This document shows, in pieces, positions 54,426-63,165 of a stretch of DNA of 64,000 bases. Source of the DNA: Herbaspirillum chlorophenolicum (GTDB lineage: Bacteria > Pseudomonadota > Gammaproteobacteria > Burkholderiales > Burkholderiaceae_D); assembly GCF_001189955.1 (NCBI RefSeq), contig NZ_LFLT01000012.1:1-64000 (forward strand), written 5' to 3'. Both the position numbers and the translations under genes were made by a program. Within the stretch, counting starts at the first letter, position 1; each line of letters starts with the position of its first letter. The notes below the pieces were generated by a model. The model was not told the DNA's origin. It did not search any database and saw nothing but the letters and a program-made list of their open reading frames with translations.

Positions 54426-56924
54426 ATGGATTACCCAGAAAGAAACAGGAAAGTAGTGCGGAAACGGTCGGCTGAAGCAGCATTGATGCAGAAGTCGGCC
54501 ATGGCGATAGCCATTCATTGGGCCGCCGCAGCGATGGCGATGTCATCGCTGGCATACATGGCCCCTGCGGTTGCCGCAGAAACAGCCAACGCCGTACAAA
54601 GCTTCAGCATCGCCCCGGGGCCGCTTGCACAGGCATTGCCGGCATTCGCTGCTCGCGCAGGCGTTCCCTTGTCATTCGACGGAAAGCTTCTGGAGGGGAA
54701 AACCAGTCCGGGGCTGACGGGTACTTACTCCGTCGATGAGGGTTTTTCCCGTCTGTTGCAAGGAACGGATCTCCAGGCACAGCGCCTGCCCGGCGGCGGC
54801 TATACCGTTAAAGCACCCACTGTAGCGCCCGGCGCCTCCATCGGCGAGCTGCAGCCCATTGAAATCAGCGCACAACGCACCAGCAGCACCATCATCCGGC
54901 CGACGCGCCAGAGTAATGTCATTGAGCGTGAAGAGCTCAATGAGTTGCGCCAGTCGTCCGATAGCCTGGCAACTGTGCTCGGCAAGATTGTTCCCGGCAT
55001 GGCGGATTCGAGCCACACGATGACGGACTATGGCCAAACGCTGCGCGGCCGGAACACCCTTGTCCTGGTGGACGGTATTCCGCTCAACACCAACCGGGAT
55101 TCATCCCGGAACATGGCCACGCTGAACCTGGCCAGCATCGACAAGGTTGAGGTGCTGCGTGGAAGTAGCGCCATTTATGGCGCCGGCGCCGCCGGCGGCA
55201 TTATCGCCGTGACGACCCGCCCGGCAGGCGGCGAACCGTATGCGGAGACTACCTTCACGTTGAAGTCCGCGCTGTCTCACCTTGGGAGCGACGGCCTCGG
55301 CGGCGAGGTGAATCACTACATGTCCGGCGCCAGCGGTGCGGTGGACTATGCGTTTAACGTTGGCTACCAGCATGTCGGCGGCTCCTTCGATGGCAAAGGC
55401 AATCGCATCGCACCCGAACCTAGCCAGGGCGACCTGTTCGATAGCGACAACTACACCCTGGGCGGAAAACTGGGCTTCCGCATCGACAAGAACCAGCGCC
55501 TGCAGTTGTCCGTCAGCCGGTACGTCGCAGAACAGGACAGCTCCTACGGCTCAGACCCGGCGGTAGCGAAACTGCCGGCGGGCAGTGCCGTCGCGCGTCC
55601 CCTGGATGGCCTGCAGTTGGCAGAGCAGAACCAGATTAAAAACACCCTGGTGAGCCTGGATTACCAGAACCAGGATGTCTTCGGCAGCACGTTGTCGACC
55701 CAGTTGTACTACCGCGACTACTTCACCCGCTTTACTCCCTTTGATGCACGCGCAGTCTCTACGCGAGGGAACAATGTCGACCAGGTGATGCAGAACTCCC
55801 GCGTACTTGGCGGCCGCGCTACCTTGAATACACCGCTGGCCGACAATACCAAGCTGCTCTGGGGCCTGGACTTCAACCAGGAGCGCAGCGATATGCCGGA
55901 TGACATCTTCAACGCCGCCGCGTACGACGCAAGCGGCGGCAGCGTCTTCCAGCGCACCGGAACCTTGCTTTACATGCCATTGCTGACTACCCGCTCCATC
56001 GGCGGCTTTGCCCAGCTCCAGCACAAAATGAATGAGAAGTGGTCGGTTGAGACGGGCTTGCGCTATGAGCGCGCCTACGCCAGTTACGACGATTTCATCC
56101 CGCTGTCGCAGAGCAAATCGGCATCTCCGCAGAAGGTCCGCGGCGGTTCGGTTTCCTTCAGCTCCTGGATGAGCAATGCCGGTGTCGTCTTCAAGCCTGT
56201 CGCCGGGCACGAAGTCTATGCGTCGTTCAGCCAGGGCTTCCAGCTTCCCGACATCGGCGTGCAGATCCGCAATGCGACCCCGGCCTTCAACATTTCGTCT
56301 TCATCCCTCGAACCGGTGAAGACCAACAGCTACGAGCTGGGGTGGCGCGGTGCATTCGGCAACGTCCTCGGCAACCTGGCGATATTCCATACCACCTCCA
56401 AGCTGGGTGATATCCAGAGCTTCAACAATGGCCTTATCCTGACCCGCACCGCGGAGAAGATTTCCGGCATCGAGGCCGGCGCCGACTATCTGCCGGACGA
56501 TTCGGCATGGGGCGGCGGCGCGACATACGCAATGATGTGGGGACGCGAGACGCCACAGGGAAGCTCCAGCGACCAGATCATGAGCGGTTACCGCATCCCG
56601 CCAATGAAGCTCACGGCTTATTTGCAGTACAAGCCGAATAGCAAATGGAGCAATCGCCTGCAGGCGACCTACTTTGCTTCACGCGATTACCGTCTCAAGG
56701 GACAAACGGCATTTGGCCGCCGGGAGGTTGGCAGCTATACCACCGTCGATCTGGTGAGCAGGTATCAACTGACGCAAAAGGACACTGTTTCTCTTGGTAT
56801 AGAGAACCTGCTTAACCGGTATTACATCCCGGCCTACAGCCAGCTTATGCGCAACAGCAATAACACCAGTCGCTTGCCGGGTGCAGGGGCTGTGATGAGC
56901 GTGAGTTATAGCCATCGCTGGTAA
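54426..56924 (+). CDS. TonB-dependent siderophore receptor with signalling domain
   Basis: An 832-residue outer-membrane receptor. After a long signal region (charged residues 1-20, hydrophobic core about 25-45, likely cleavage after VAA near 50) is an STN signalling domain (about 55-130, FSIAPGPLAQALPAFAARAG), then the plug (about 150-270, with GRNTLVLVDGIPL and EVLRGSSAIYGAGAAGG) and a 22-strand barrel ending in Trp. The STN domain contacts the FecR protein. Ligand unknown; STN receptors include ferric citrate and hydroxamate transducers. GAAAGG at 54414-54419 supports the ATG at 54426. Confidence 0.92.
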   Translation: MDYPERNRKVVRKRSAEAALMQKSAMAIAIHWAAAAMAMSSLAYMAPAVAAETANAVQSFSIAPGPLAQALPAFAARAGVPLSFDGKLLEGKTSPGLTGTYSVDEGFSRLLQGTDLQAQRLPGGGYTVKAPTVAPGASIGELQPIEISAQRTSSTIIRPTRQSNVIEREELNELRQSSDSLATVLGKIVPGMADSSHTMTDYGQTLRGRNTLVLVDGIPLNTNRDSSRNMATLNLASIDKVEVLRGSSAIYGAGAAGGIIAVTTRPAGGEPYAETTFTLKSALSHLGSDGLGGEVNHYMSGASGAVDYAFNVGYQHVGGSFDGKGNRIAPEPSQGDLFDSDNYTLGGKLGFRIDKNQRLQLSVSRYVAEQDSSYGSDPAVAKLPAGSAVARPLDGLQLAEQNQIKNTLVSLDYQNQDVFGSTLSTQLYYRDYFTRFTPFDARAVSTRGNNVDQVMQNSRVLGGRATLNTPLADNTKLLWGLDFNQERSDMPDDIFNAAAYDASGGSVFQRTGTLLYMPLLTTRSIGGFAQLQHKMNEKWSVETGLRYERAYASYDDFIPLSQSKSASPQKVRGGSVSFSSWMSNAGVVFKPVAGHEVYASFSQGFQLPDIGVQIRNATPAFNISSSSLEPVKTNSYELGWRGAFGNVLGNLAIFHTTSKLGDIQSFNNGLILTRTAEKISGIEAGADYLPDDSAWGGGATYAMMWGRETPQGSSSDQIMSGYRIPPMKLTAYLQYKPNSKWSNRLQATYFASRDYRLKGQTAFGRREVGSYTTVDLVSRYQLTQKDTVSLGIENLLNRYYIPAYSQLMRNSNNTSRLPGAGAVMSVSYSHRW

Positions 56925-56940
56925 CTATCGCAAAAGAAAA

Positions 56941-56970
56941 AAGCGGCTCACATTGCTGTGAGCCGCTTCT
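56941..56970 (+). terminator. terminator of the receptor gene
   Basis: A perfect 12-pair stem, AAGCGGCTCACA (56941-56952) / TGTGAGCCGCTT (56957-56968), with a TTGC loop, followed by CTGTTCT. The A-rich left flank lets it also stop transcripts coming through the tRNA gene from the right. Confidence 0.8.
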
Positions 56971-56974
56971 GTTC

Positions 56975-57050
<76 letters not shown>

Positions 57051-57399
57051 TGAAGAAGCGGAATTATAGCGCTTTCTTTTTTCTTCTTCTAGAACAAGCA
57101 CTTCAAACATTTCCCCCATAGTTCCCCCTGCTTCTTTATTGTCGCTGCGAATTCTTCGTCAATGATGAAGACTTTGCAGGGAGGATTCTATAGCCCGGTG
57201 GTGGCCTTCGGAACACGCTATGGACGGATTAAGGGGATTTCGTGAGTTGGTGGCTGACTCCAAAAAACTTTCCGTGTACGGTCCTCGTCAAAATCTGTTT
57301 GCGTTCTTCGTGGCTGGAAATGGAACTGATTAGCCTGCTTTGTTACACAAGATCAGTGCATTTCAAGCTCGATGCTAACAGTCCGCCTGGATTTGAAAA
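57051..57399. other. 349-base AT-rich gap before the GNAT gene
   Basis: Composition is AT-richer than the window average. No coding frame, repeat or clear promoter is seen. Confidence 0.4.
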
Positions 57400-57930
57400 A
57401 TGATAAAGACAACATACTTAAAGATAGGTCGGAAGGAGTTTTTGTTAAACCAAAGTCCTTCTACCACGATGAAATTATCGGTGACTCCGATAAGTGACGA
57501 GCGTCTGTGCGCGGAGCTATATGCCGAGGTCGGCGCACCGCATTACTGGAACGTATATCGTGTTTGCTGGGATCTGTCAGATTGGCAGCATTATGCATGT
57601 CAACCCAATGTCCAAATTTCGCAGTTTCAGCTTGCTGCTAAAGTGGTGGGATACTTGGAGCTGAGGCATTCCGATGATGCAGTCGAGATCGTGAATTTTG
57701 GTTTGCGTCCCAACTTCGTCGGCAGGGGAGTGGGGCGGGCCGCGTTGGAAGCGGCACTTGCGCACGGATTTTCCTTTGGCGTTAGCGAGATTTGGTTGCA
57801 CACTTGTAGCTTGGATCATCCTGCAGCATTGTCGAACTATTACGCTCGCGGTTTTCGGTTAATTAAAGAAGGCGTGGATAACTTTTTGCCGCTCGATCCT
57901 ATACCGGGTATTGTGCAATTGGCGGCATGA
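57400..57930 (+). CDS. GNAT-family N-acetyltransferase
   Basis: A 176-residue protein with the GNAT acetyl-CoA site LRPNFVGRGVGRAALEAAL (motif A, R-x-x-G-x-G) and a motif B-like end YYARGFRL. The acceptor is unknown. The start is uncertain: ATG 57400 and ATG 57469 are both possible and neither has a good ribosome site. Base composition is lower in GC than its neighbours, and it lies alone between an intact tRNA-Thr and a degenerate copy of it, which suggests an acquired gene. Confidence 0.8.
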   Translation: MIKTTYLKIGRKEFLLNQSPSTTMKLSVTPISDERLCAELYAEVGAPHYWNVYRVCWDLSDWQHYACQPNVQISQFQLAAKVVGYLELRHSDDAVEIVNFGLRPNFVGRGVGRAALEAALAHGFSFGVSEIWLHTCSLDHPAALSNYYARGFRLIKEGVDNFLPLDPIPGIVQLAA

Positions 57931-57977
57931 ATATGTTCAGCACGTCTGCAGCACCAACTGACGTGCTGAAGTGATGT

Positions 57978-58034
57978 GCTGATGTGTAATCGCTGATTCC
58001 GTATCAGTTGCACTACCGATTGAGCTACATCAGC
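57978..58034 (-). pseudogene. degenerate T-arm-less tRNA-Thr copy
   Basis: 57 bases in the same orientation as the tRNA-Thr 0.9 kb to the left. The acceptor arms GCTGATG and CATCAGC are perfect and the first 42 bases match the intact tRNA at all but five positions, but the D stem is mispaired, the anticodon loop reads TACGGAA (invariant U33 lost), and the whole T arm is replaced by eight bases. The CCA end is lost. It cannot be a working tRNA. Confidence 0.75.
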
Positions 58035-58106
58035 CAAGGGTCGTCTTCTATTAAAAATTTTAGTTTTTCCAATACGTCATCCGCATTCATTTTCAGCCCA
58101 GATGCT

Positions 58107-58138
58107 AAAACGCCCCCGGTGTGCACCGGGGGCGTTTT
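58107..58138 (-). terminator. terminator of the Liv-type binding protein gene
   Basis: AAAACGCCCCCGGT (58107-58120) / ACCGGGGGCGTTTT (58125-58138) with a GTGC loop; symmetric A and T tails let it work on both strands. Confidence 0.88.
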
Positions 58139-58205
58139 CATTGTTGCCTTGCAATCAGACTGGCTTGCCCGGTTCCCCCGAAGGGCGCCGGGCAAGGCCC
58201 AGTGA

Positions 58206-59348
58206 TTACTTGGTCACAGCCAGCAGAGTACGTTGGCCGCCCTTGTAGGTGTACAGGGTCAGCGAACCGTCCTTGATGTCGCCCTTGGCGTCGAAGGCGA
58301 TCACGCCGGTCACGCCCTTGTGGCTGATCTTGGCCAGTTCCGGCAGGTACTTCTTCGGATCGGCCGAGCCGGCCTTGGCCATGGCGTCAGCCACGGTCAT
58401 GGTGGCGTCGTAGGCGTACGCAGCGTTGTAGACCACGTCGATGCCGAATTTCTTCTTATAGGCAGCGCGGAAGTCGTCCATGCCCTTCTTGCCGGCGTCG
58501 TCGACGCCACCGGCTTCAGCGCAGACCACTTGGTCGTCGCCCAGGCCGTCACCAGCCAGGCCCGGCAGCGAGCCGGTACAGATGCCGTCGCCGCCCATGA
58601 ACTTGGCGGAGATGCCCAGTTGCTTCATCTGGCGCAGCATCGGGCCGCCGACCGCATCCATGCCGCCGAAGAACACGACGTCAGGCTTCTTGGACTTGAT
58701 CGAGGTCAGGATGGCGTTGAAGTCGGTCGCCTTGTCGTTGGTGAACTGCTTGCCGACGATGGTGCCGCCGGCGGCTTGCGCGCCCTTGGCGAATTCTTCA
58801 GCCACGCCCTGGCCGTAGGCGGTGCGGTCGTCGATCACGGCGATCTGCTTGGTGCCCAGCTTCTGTACGGCATACTTGCCCAGTGCGGCGCCCAGCTGCG
58901 CATCGTTGGCCACCACGCGGAAGGCGGTCTTGAAGCCTTGTTGCGTGTACTTGGGGTTGGTGGCCGAAGGCGAAACCTGCGGGATGCCGGCGTCGCTGTA
59001 GATCTTGGAGGCAGGGATGGTGGTGCCCGAGTTCAGGTGGCCGATCACGGCGGAAACCTTCTGGTCGACCAGCTTGGTAGCGACGGCGGTAGCTTGCTTC
59101 GGATCGGAGGCGTCATCTTCGCCGACCAGTTCGAACTTGACCTTCTTGCCGCCGATGGTGAAACCCTTGGCATTCAATTCGTCCACGGCCATGCGGGCGC
59201 CGTTTTCGTTGTCTTTACCCATGTGGGCGTTGGGGCCGGAGAGCGGTCCGACGTGTGCGATCTTGACGACTTCCTGGGAGTAGGCTGCACCAGCGAACGC
59301 CAGTCCGATAGCTGCGGTTAGTGGAATAATTGCGCTCTTGAGTTTCAT
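58206..59348 (-). CDS. branched-chain amino acid ABC transporter binding protein (LivJ/LivK-like)
   Basis: A 380-residue type-1 periplasmic binding protein. A Sec signal (MKLKSAIIPLTAAIGLAFAG, cleavage near AYS-QE) precedes VVKIAHVGPLSGPNAHMGKD, the ligand-binding start of Leu/Ile/Val proteins; GHLNSGTTIPAS and DDRTAYGQGVA are further family signatures. AGAGGA precedes the ATG at 59348. No liv permease or ATPase gene is adjacent, so the membrane components are encoded elsewhere. Divergent from an Lrp/AsnC gene 204 bases away, which may control it in response to amino acids. Confidence 0.9.
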   Translation of the reverse strand: MKLKSAIIPLTAAIGLAFAGAAYSQEVVKIAHVGPLSGPNAHMGKDNENGARMAVDELNAKGFTIGGKKVKFELVGEDDASDPKQATAVATKLVDQKVSAVIGHLNSGTTIPASKIYSDAGIPQVSPSATNPKYTQQGFKTAFRVVANDAQLGAALGKYAVQKLGTKQIAVIDDRTAYGQGVAEEFAKGAQAAGGTIVGKQFTNDKATDFNAILTSIKSKKPDVVFFGGMDAVGGPMLRQMKQLGISAKFMGGDGICTGSLPGLAGDGLGDDQVVCAEAGGVDDAGKKGMDDFRAAYKKKFGIDVVYNAAYAYDATMTVADAMAKAGSADPKKYLPELAKISHKGVTGVIAFDAKGDIKDGSLTLYTYKGGQRTLLAVTK

Positions 59349-59552
59349 AAAATTCCTCTGTAGATTGAATTGACCATTTTTGATGTTTTGTCTCACTACT
59401 CAAGCTTTATTCAGATCCTTTTTGCGGGAATTGGGCGGCCCGCTTTTGCTTTCGTCCCCGACTTTCTGAATAATGCAGACGGTACAACATAAGATTCGGC
59501 TTCGCCAAGTTTTTTTTAGAGGCTTGCCTAAAAATTTCCATATCATTTGCCC

Positions 59553-60065
59553 ATGCCCGCAAAACACCACACGCTCGACAAGGTTGATCGCAAACTGCTC
59601 AACATGCTGCAGAAAGACAATCAGATCTCGACCCGCGTGTTGGCTGAGAAGCTACATATTTCCCAGCCGACCTGCCTGCGCCGTATCCGGGAGCTGCGGG
59701 AGGCGGGAATCATCAGCGCCGAGGTGGCGATGGTTGACCCCTTCGCCCTGGGCTACGGCATGCTGGCCTTCCTCGAGATCTCGCTGAACAACCAGTCGGA
59801 CCAGCACATGCAGGACTTCGAACAGCGCATGGCCAAGGAGCCGGAAGTCATGCAGTGCTACTTCGTCTCCGGCGAATACGACTATTTCCTGGCGGTGCAT
59901 GTCATCGATATGGATGCCTATTACCAGTTCGTGCGGCGCGTCATTTCAGGGTCCGGCAACGTGCGCCATTTCCAGTCGCGCTTCCCGATGAAGCGCGCCA
60001 AGTTCACGACGCGTATCACTTTCGATGAAAAGGCTGCCGAAGTACTGGTGCGCGTACCAGGCTGA
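59553..60065 (+). CDS. Lrp/AsnC-family transcriptional regulator
   Basis: A 170-residue regulator: helix-turn-helix (about 12-60; LDKVDRKLLNMLQKDNQIST and LHISQPTCLRRIRELREAGII) and a C-terminal RAM/ligand-binding domain (VMQCYFVSGEYDYFLAVHV). The ATG at 59553 is preferred over the TTG two codons earlier. It is divergent from a branched-chain amino acid binding protein gene, its likely target. Confidence 0.92.
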   Translation: MPAKHHTLDKVDRKLLNMLQKDNQISTRVLAEKLHISQPTCLRRIRELREAGIISAEVAMVDPFALGYGMLAFLEISLNNQSDQHMQDFEQRMAKEPEVMQCYFVSGEYDYFLAVHVIDMDAYYQFVRRVISGSGNVRHFQSRFPMKRAKFTTRITFDEKAAEVLVRVPG

Positions 60066-60612
60066 ACCACCGTCGTGGCCGGTAGCCCGGCCCAATACGC
60101 GCGCACCCTGTTTAGCAGTTTTCATGCCTGCACGGAGCCGGTCTTTCCTGTCCAATGGTGTGACCAACATTTGAGTGCTTGCGATTCCATGCGGCAGGCA
60201 GTGCGGGATCATGCCTGCCGGGACGGTTTTCCCTGTGTAATGCGCCGTTGCGGCAGACAAGCCTCCTGTGTTATTTTCGGGGCATCCGATGGCGTTGCCG
60301 GGTAACTGTTCTGTCCGGTATTGTCATTCAGGCCATACGCACCAAGAGCGGACGCAGATCAGCAGAACCAATCGCCAGCCGCGCCGGCATCAGCCGAACC
60401 ATCCAGTATCATCCACTTTGTGCGGCGCAACAGCCGTATCCCAAATTGCGTCAGGAGCCAGGCTCCAGATGCGGAGAGGGCGTTGCCCACGCAGTCAGCG
60501 GAAATACGGAGCGCAGGGCGCTCGATGGTGCAGCGCCGCTGCAAAATGGCGCACGTTCGGACCACAACAAATTTGGCAACCCTTATCCGAAACCGAAAGG
60601 AAACCCCGCACG
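60066..60612. other. 547-base gap upstream of the antiporter gene
   Basis: Contains an inverted repeat CGGCAGGCA (60192-60200) / TGCCTGCCG (60212-60220), which may end the lrp transcript although no T-run follows. The frame of the antiporter is open back to 60268 but the translation is Arg/Pro/Ser-rich and not protein-like. Nothing else is seen. Confidence 0.45.
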
Positions 60613-62376
60613 ATGCACGAAGTCGAGCTATTCATCCAGGACATGGCGATCATCATGCTGATCGCCGGCATCGTCACGGTGCTCTTCAACCAACTGAAGC
60701 AGCCGGTGGTGCTGGGATATATCGTGGCGGGCGTGATTATCGGCCCGCATACCCCGCCTTACGACCTGATCCAGGATGAGAAGACCGTGCACATCCTCTC
60801 CGAGCTCGGGGTGATCTTCCTGCTGTTCTCGCTGGGGCTGGAATTCAGCCTGAAAAAGCTGGCCAAGGTCGGCGCCACCGCCTTCATCGGCGCTGCCGCC
60901 GAGATCCTGCTCATGATCTGGATCGGCTACGAGATCGGCCTGTACTTCGGCTGGAAGCGCATGGATGCCATCTTCCTGGGCGCAATGCTGGCGGTGTCGT
61001 CCACCACCATCATCGTCAAGGCCTTGAACGAGCTGGGCATGAAGAACGAGAAGTTCGCCCAGATCATTTTCGGTATTCTGATCGTGGAAGACATCCTCGC
61101 CATCGGCATGATTGCGTTGCTGTCAGGCATCGCTACCAGCGGTTCGGTCAATTCGGGCGATGTCTTCACCACCGTGGGCAAGCTGGTGCTGTTCATGATC
61201 GTCTCGCTGGTGGTGGGCATCCTGGCGGTGCCGCGCCTGCTCAACTTCATCTCGCGCTTCAAGAGCAATGAGATGCTGCTGGTAGCGATGCTGGGCATCC
61301 TGTTCGGCTTCTGCCTCTTGGTGATGAAGCTGCAGTACAGCGTGGCGCTGGGCGCCTTCCTGGTCGGCGCGGTGATGGCCGAATCGCGCCAGCTGCACCG
61401 CATCGAGCGCCTGGTCGAACCGATCCGCGACATGTTTTCCGCCATCTTCTTCGTCGCCATCGGCCTCATGTTCGACCCCAACGTGCTGGTCAAGTACTGG
61501 CAGCCGATTACCGTCATCACGATCGCGGTGGTGTTCGGCAAGCTGATCAGTTGCGGCATGGGTACCTTCCTGGCCGGCCAGAGCGGACGCACGCCGATGC
61601 GCGTGGGCATGGGGCTGGCGCAGATCGGCGAGTTCTCCTTCATCATCGCCGCGCTGGGGGTGAGCCTGAAGGTCACCAGCGAATTCCTGTACCCGATCGT
61701 GGTGGCGGTTTCCGCCATCACCGCGCTGCTGACGCCTTACCTGATCAAGGCCGCCGACCCTTTGTCGGCCAAGGCGATCACGCTGGTGCCATCCAAGGTG
61801 TCCAATTTGCTGGGCATGTATTCGCGCTGGCTGGAAAGCCTGCAGCCGCAGGGCGACCGCGCCGAACTCTCCAAGATCATCCGCCGCATCCTGATGCAGG
61901 TGCTGGTCAACCTGGCATTGGTGATCGCGGTATTCCTGGCCGGCGCGTTCTTCGTCGATGGGCTGAGCAAGTACTTGTCGGACTGGACGCCTGACCCCGA
62001 TGTGCAAAAGGCCATCATCTGGGGCTGCGCGCTGGTGATTTCGCTGCCGTTCCTGATCGCCACTTACCGCAAGCTGCAGGCCCTGGCCATGCTGCTGGCC
62101 GAGGTCGGCGTCAAGCCGGAGTTCGCGGGAGCGTATACTTCGGGGGTGCGGCGCATCATTTCCGAGATCCTGCCCATCATGTCGATCGTCGGCATCATGC
62201 TGCTGATCTTCGTGCTCTCCGCCAGTATCCTGCCGCCGCTGAACCTGCTGGCCTTTGTACTGGCGGGTGCGGCGGGCCTGCTGTGGCTGCTGTGGAGCAA
62301 GCTGGTCAAGCTGCATTCGCGCCTGCAGATCGCCCTCTTCGAGACGCTGGACGAGCAGCCCGAGGACGTGCACTGA
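60613..62376 (+). CDS. Kef-like CPA2 cation:proton antiporter without RCK domain
   Basis: A 587-residue inner-membrane protein. The N-terminal Na+/H+ exchanger domain (about 1-390) has the CPA2 signatures LKQPVVLGYIVAGVIIGP, LLFSLGLEFSLKKL and the ion-site GILIVEDILAIG, with twelve or more helices. KefB/KefC proteins continue into a soluble RCK/TrkA-N domain with a GxGxxG loop; here residues 400-587 instead hold a short hydrophilic linker and four to five more hydrophobic segments. Likely monovalent cation/H+ exchange in pH or K+ homeostasis. AAAGGAAA (60596-60602) supports the ATG at 60613. rpiA follows 39 bases later. Confidence 0.87.
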   Translation: MHEVELFIQDMAIIMLIAGIVTVLFNQLKQPVVLGYIVAGVIIGPHTPPYDLIQDEKTVHILSELGVIFLLFSLGLEFSLKKLAKVGATAFIGAAAEILLMIWIGYEIGLYFGWKRMDAIFLGAMLAVSSTTIIVKALNELGMKNEKFAQIIFGILIVEDILAIGMIALLSGIATSGSVNSGDVFTTVGKLVLFMIVSLVVGILAVPRLLNFISRFKSNEMLLVAMLGILFGFCLLVMKLQYSVALGAFLVGAVMAESRQLHRIERLVEPIRDMFSAIFFVAIGLMFDPNVLVKYWQPITVITIAVVFGKLISCGMGTFLAGQSGRTPMRVGMGLAQIGEFSFIIAALGVSLKVTSEFLYPIVVAVSAITALLTPYLIKAADPLSAKAITLVPSKVSNLLGMYSRWLESLQPQGDRAELSKIIRRILMQVLVNLALVIAVFLAGAFFVDGLSKYLSDWTPDPDVQKAIIWGCALVISLPFLIATYRKLQALAMLLAEVGVKPEFAGAYTSGVRRIISEILPIMSIVGIMLLIFVLSASILPPLNLLAFVLAGAAGLLWLLWSKLVKLHSRLQIALFETLDEQPEDVH

Positions 62377-62415
62377 CGCCGCCATACAAAGAATTTATTA
62401 CCTGACTGAAAAATC

Positions 62416-63087
62416 ATGACGCAAGACGAACTGAAACAGGCGGTCGCCAAGGCCGCGATCGAATACGTGGTCGATGGCGAGATTATCGGCGTGGGCACCG
62501 GCTCCACGGCCAATTTCTTCATCGATGAGCTGGGCAAGATCAAAGACCGCATCAAGGGCGCCGTGGCCTCGTCGGAAGCTACGGCGGAACGCCTGCGTTC
62601 GCATGGCATCAAGGTGTTCGACCTCAATGACGTTGACACCATGCCGGTCTACATCGACGGCGCCGACGAGATCAACGCCGCCGGGGCCATGATCAAGGGC
62701 GGCGGTGCGGCCTTGACGCGCGAGAAGATCGTCGCCTCGGTGGCGCAAAAGTTTGTGTGCATCGCAGACGGTTCCAAGCTGGTGGACGTGCTGGGCAAGT
62801 TCCCGCTGCCGGTGGAAGTGATCCCGATGTCGCAGGCGGTGGTTGCCCGCAAGCTGGGTGCGCTGGGCGGCGAGCCGCGCCTGCGTATCAAGGACGGCAA
62901 GCCGGTGGTGACCGACAACGGTTGCTACATCATCGACGTGCTGGGTTTGTCCATCACCGAGCCGGCCGATATTGAAGACAAGATCAACAACATTGTCGGC
63001 GTGGTCACCAATGGCCTGTTCGCGCGCCAGGGCGCCAATGTCTGTTTGTTGGGGACTTCGGAAGGCGTGAAGAAGCTGGAGTTCTGA
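62416..63087 (+). CDS. rpiA: ribose-5-phosphate isomerase A
   Basis: A 223-residue RpiA, interconverting ribose-5-phosphate and ribulose-5-phosphate. [15 protein letters not shown] (phosphate loop), YIDGADEI (catalytic Asp pair), [16 protein letters not shown] and [11 protein letters not shown] are all present, and length matches the family. The ribosome site is weak. It may share the antiporter transcript; a strong terminator follows. Confidence 0.96.
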   Translation: MTQDELKQAVAKAAIEYVVDGEIIGVGTGSTANFFIDELGKIKDRIKGAVASSEATAERLRSHGIKVFDLNDVDTMPVYIDGADEINAAGAMIKGGGAALTREKIVASVAQKFVCIADGSKLVDVLGKFPLPVEVIPMSQAVVARKLGALGGEPRLRIKDGKPVVTDNGCYIIDVLGLSITEPADIEDKINNIVGVVTNGLFARQGANVCLLGTSEGVKKLEF

Positions 63088-63113
63088 AGCGCTTTCTCGT
63101 CGTTGTCGGAATT

Positions 63114-63148
63114 AAAAAAGGCCGTGTCCTCAGGGACACGGCCTTTTT
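63114..63148. terminator. bidirectional terminator
   Basis: GGCCGTGTCC (63120-63129) / GGACACGGCC (63134-63143) with a TCAG loop, flanked by A residues (63114-63119) and five T (63144-63148). It separates the convergent rpiA and M16 peptidase genes. Confidence 0.92.
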
Positions 63149-63165
63149 CATTGTGAAGCAGAGGC

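Noticed and set aside
60268-60612. In-frame N-terminal extension of the antiporter
   Set aside because: Translation is Arg/Ser/Pro-rich and hydrophilic with no membrane character; a good ribosome site lies directly before the ATG at 60613.
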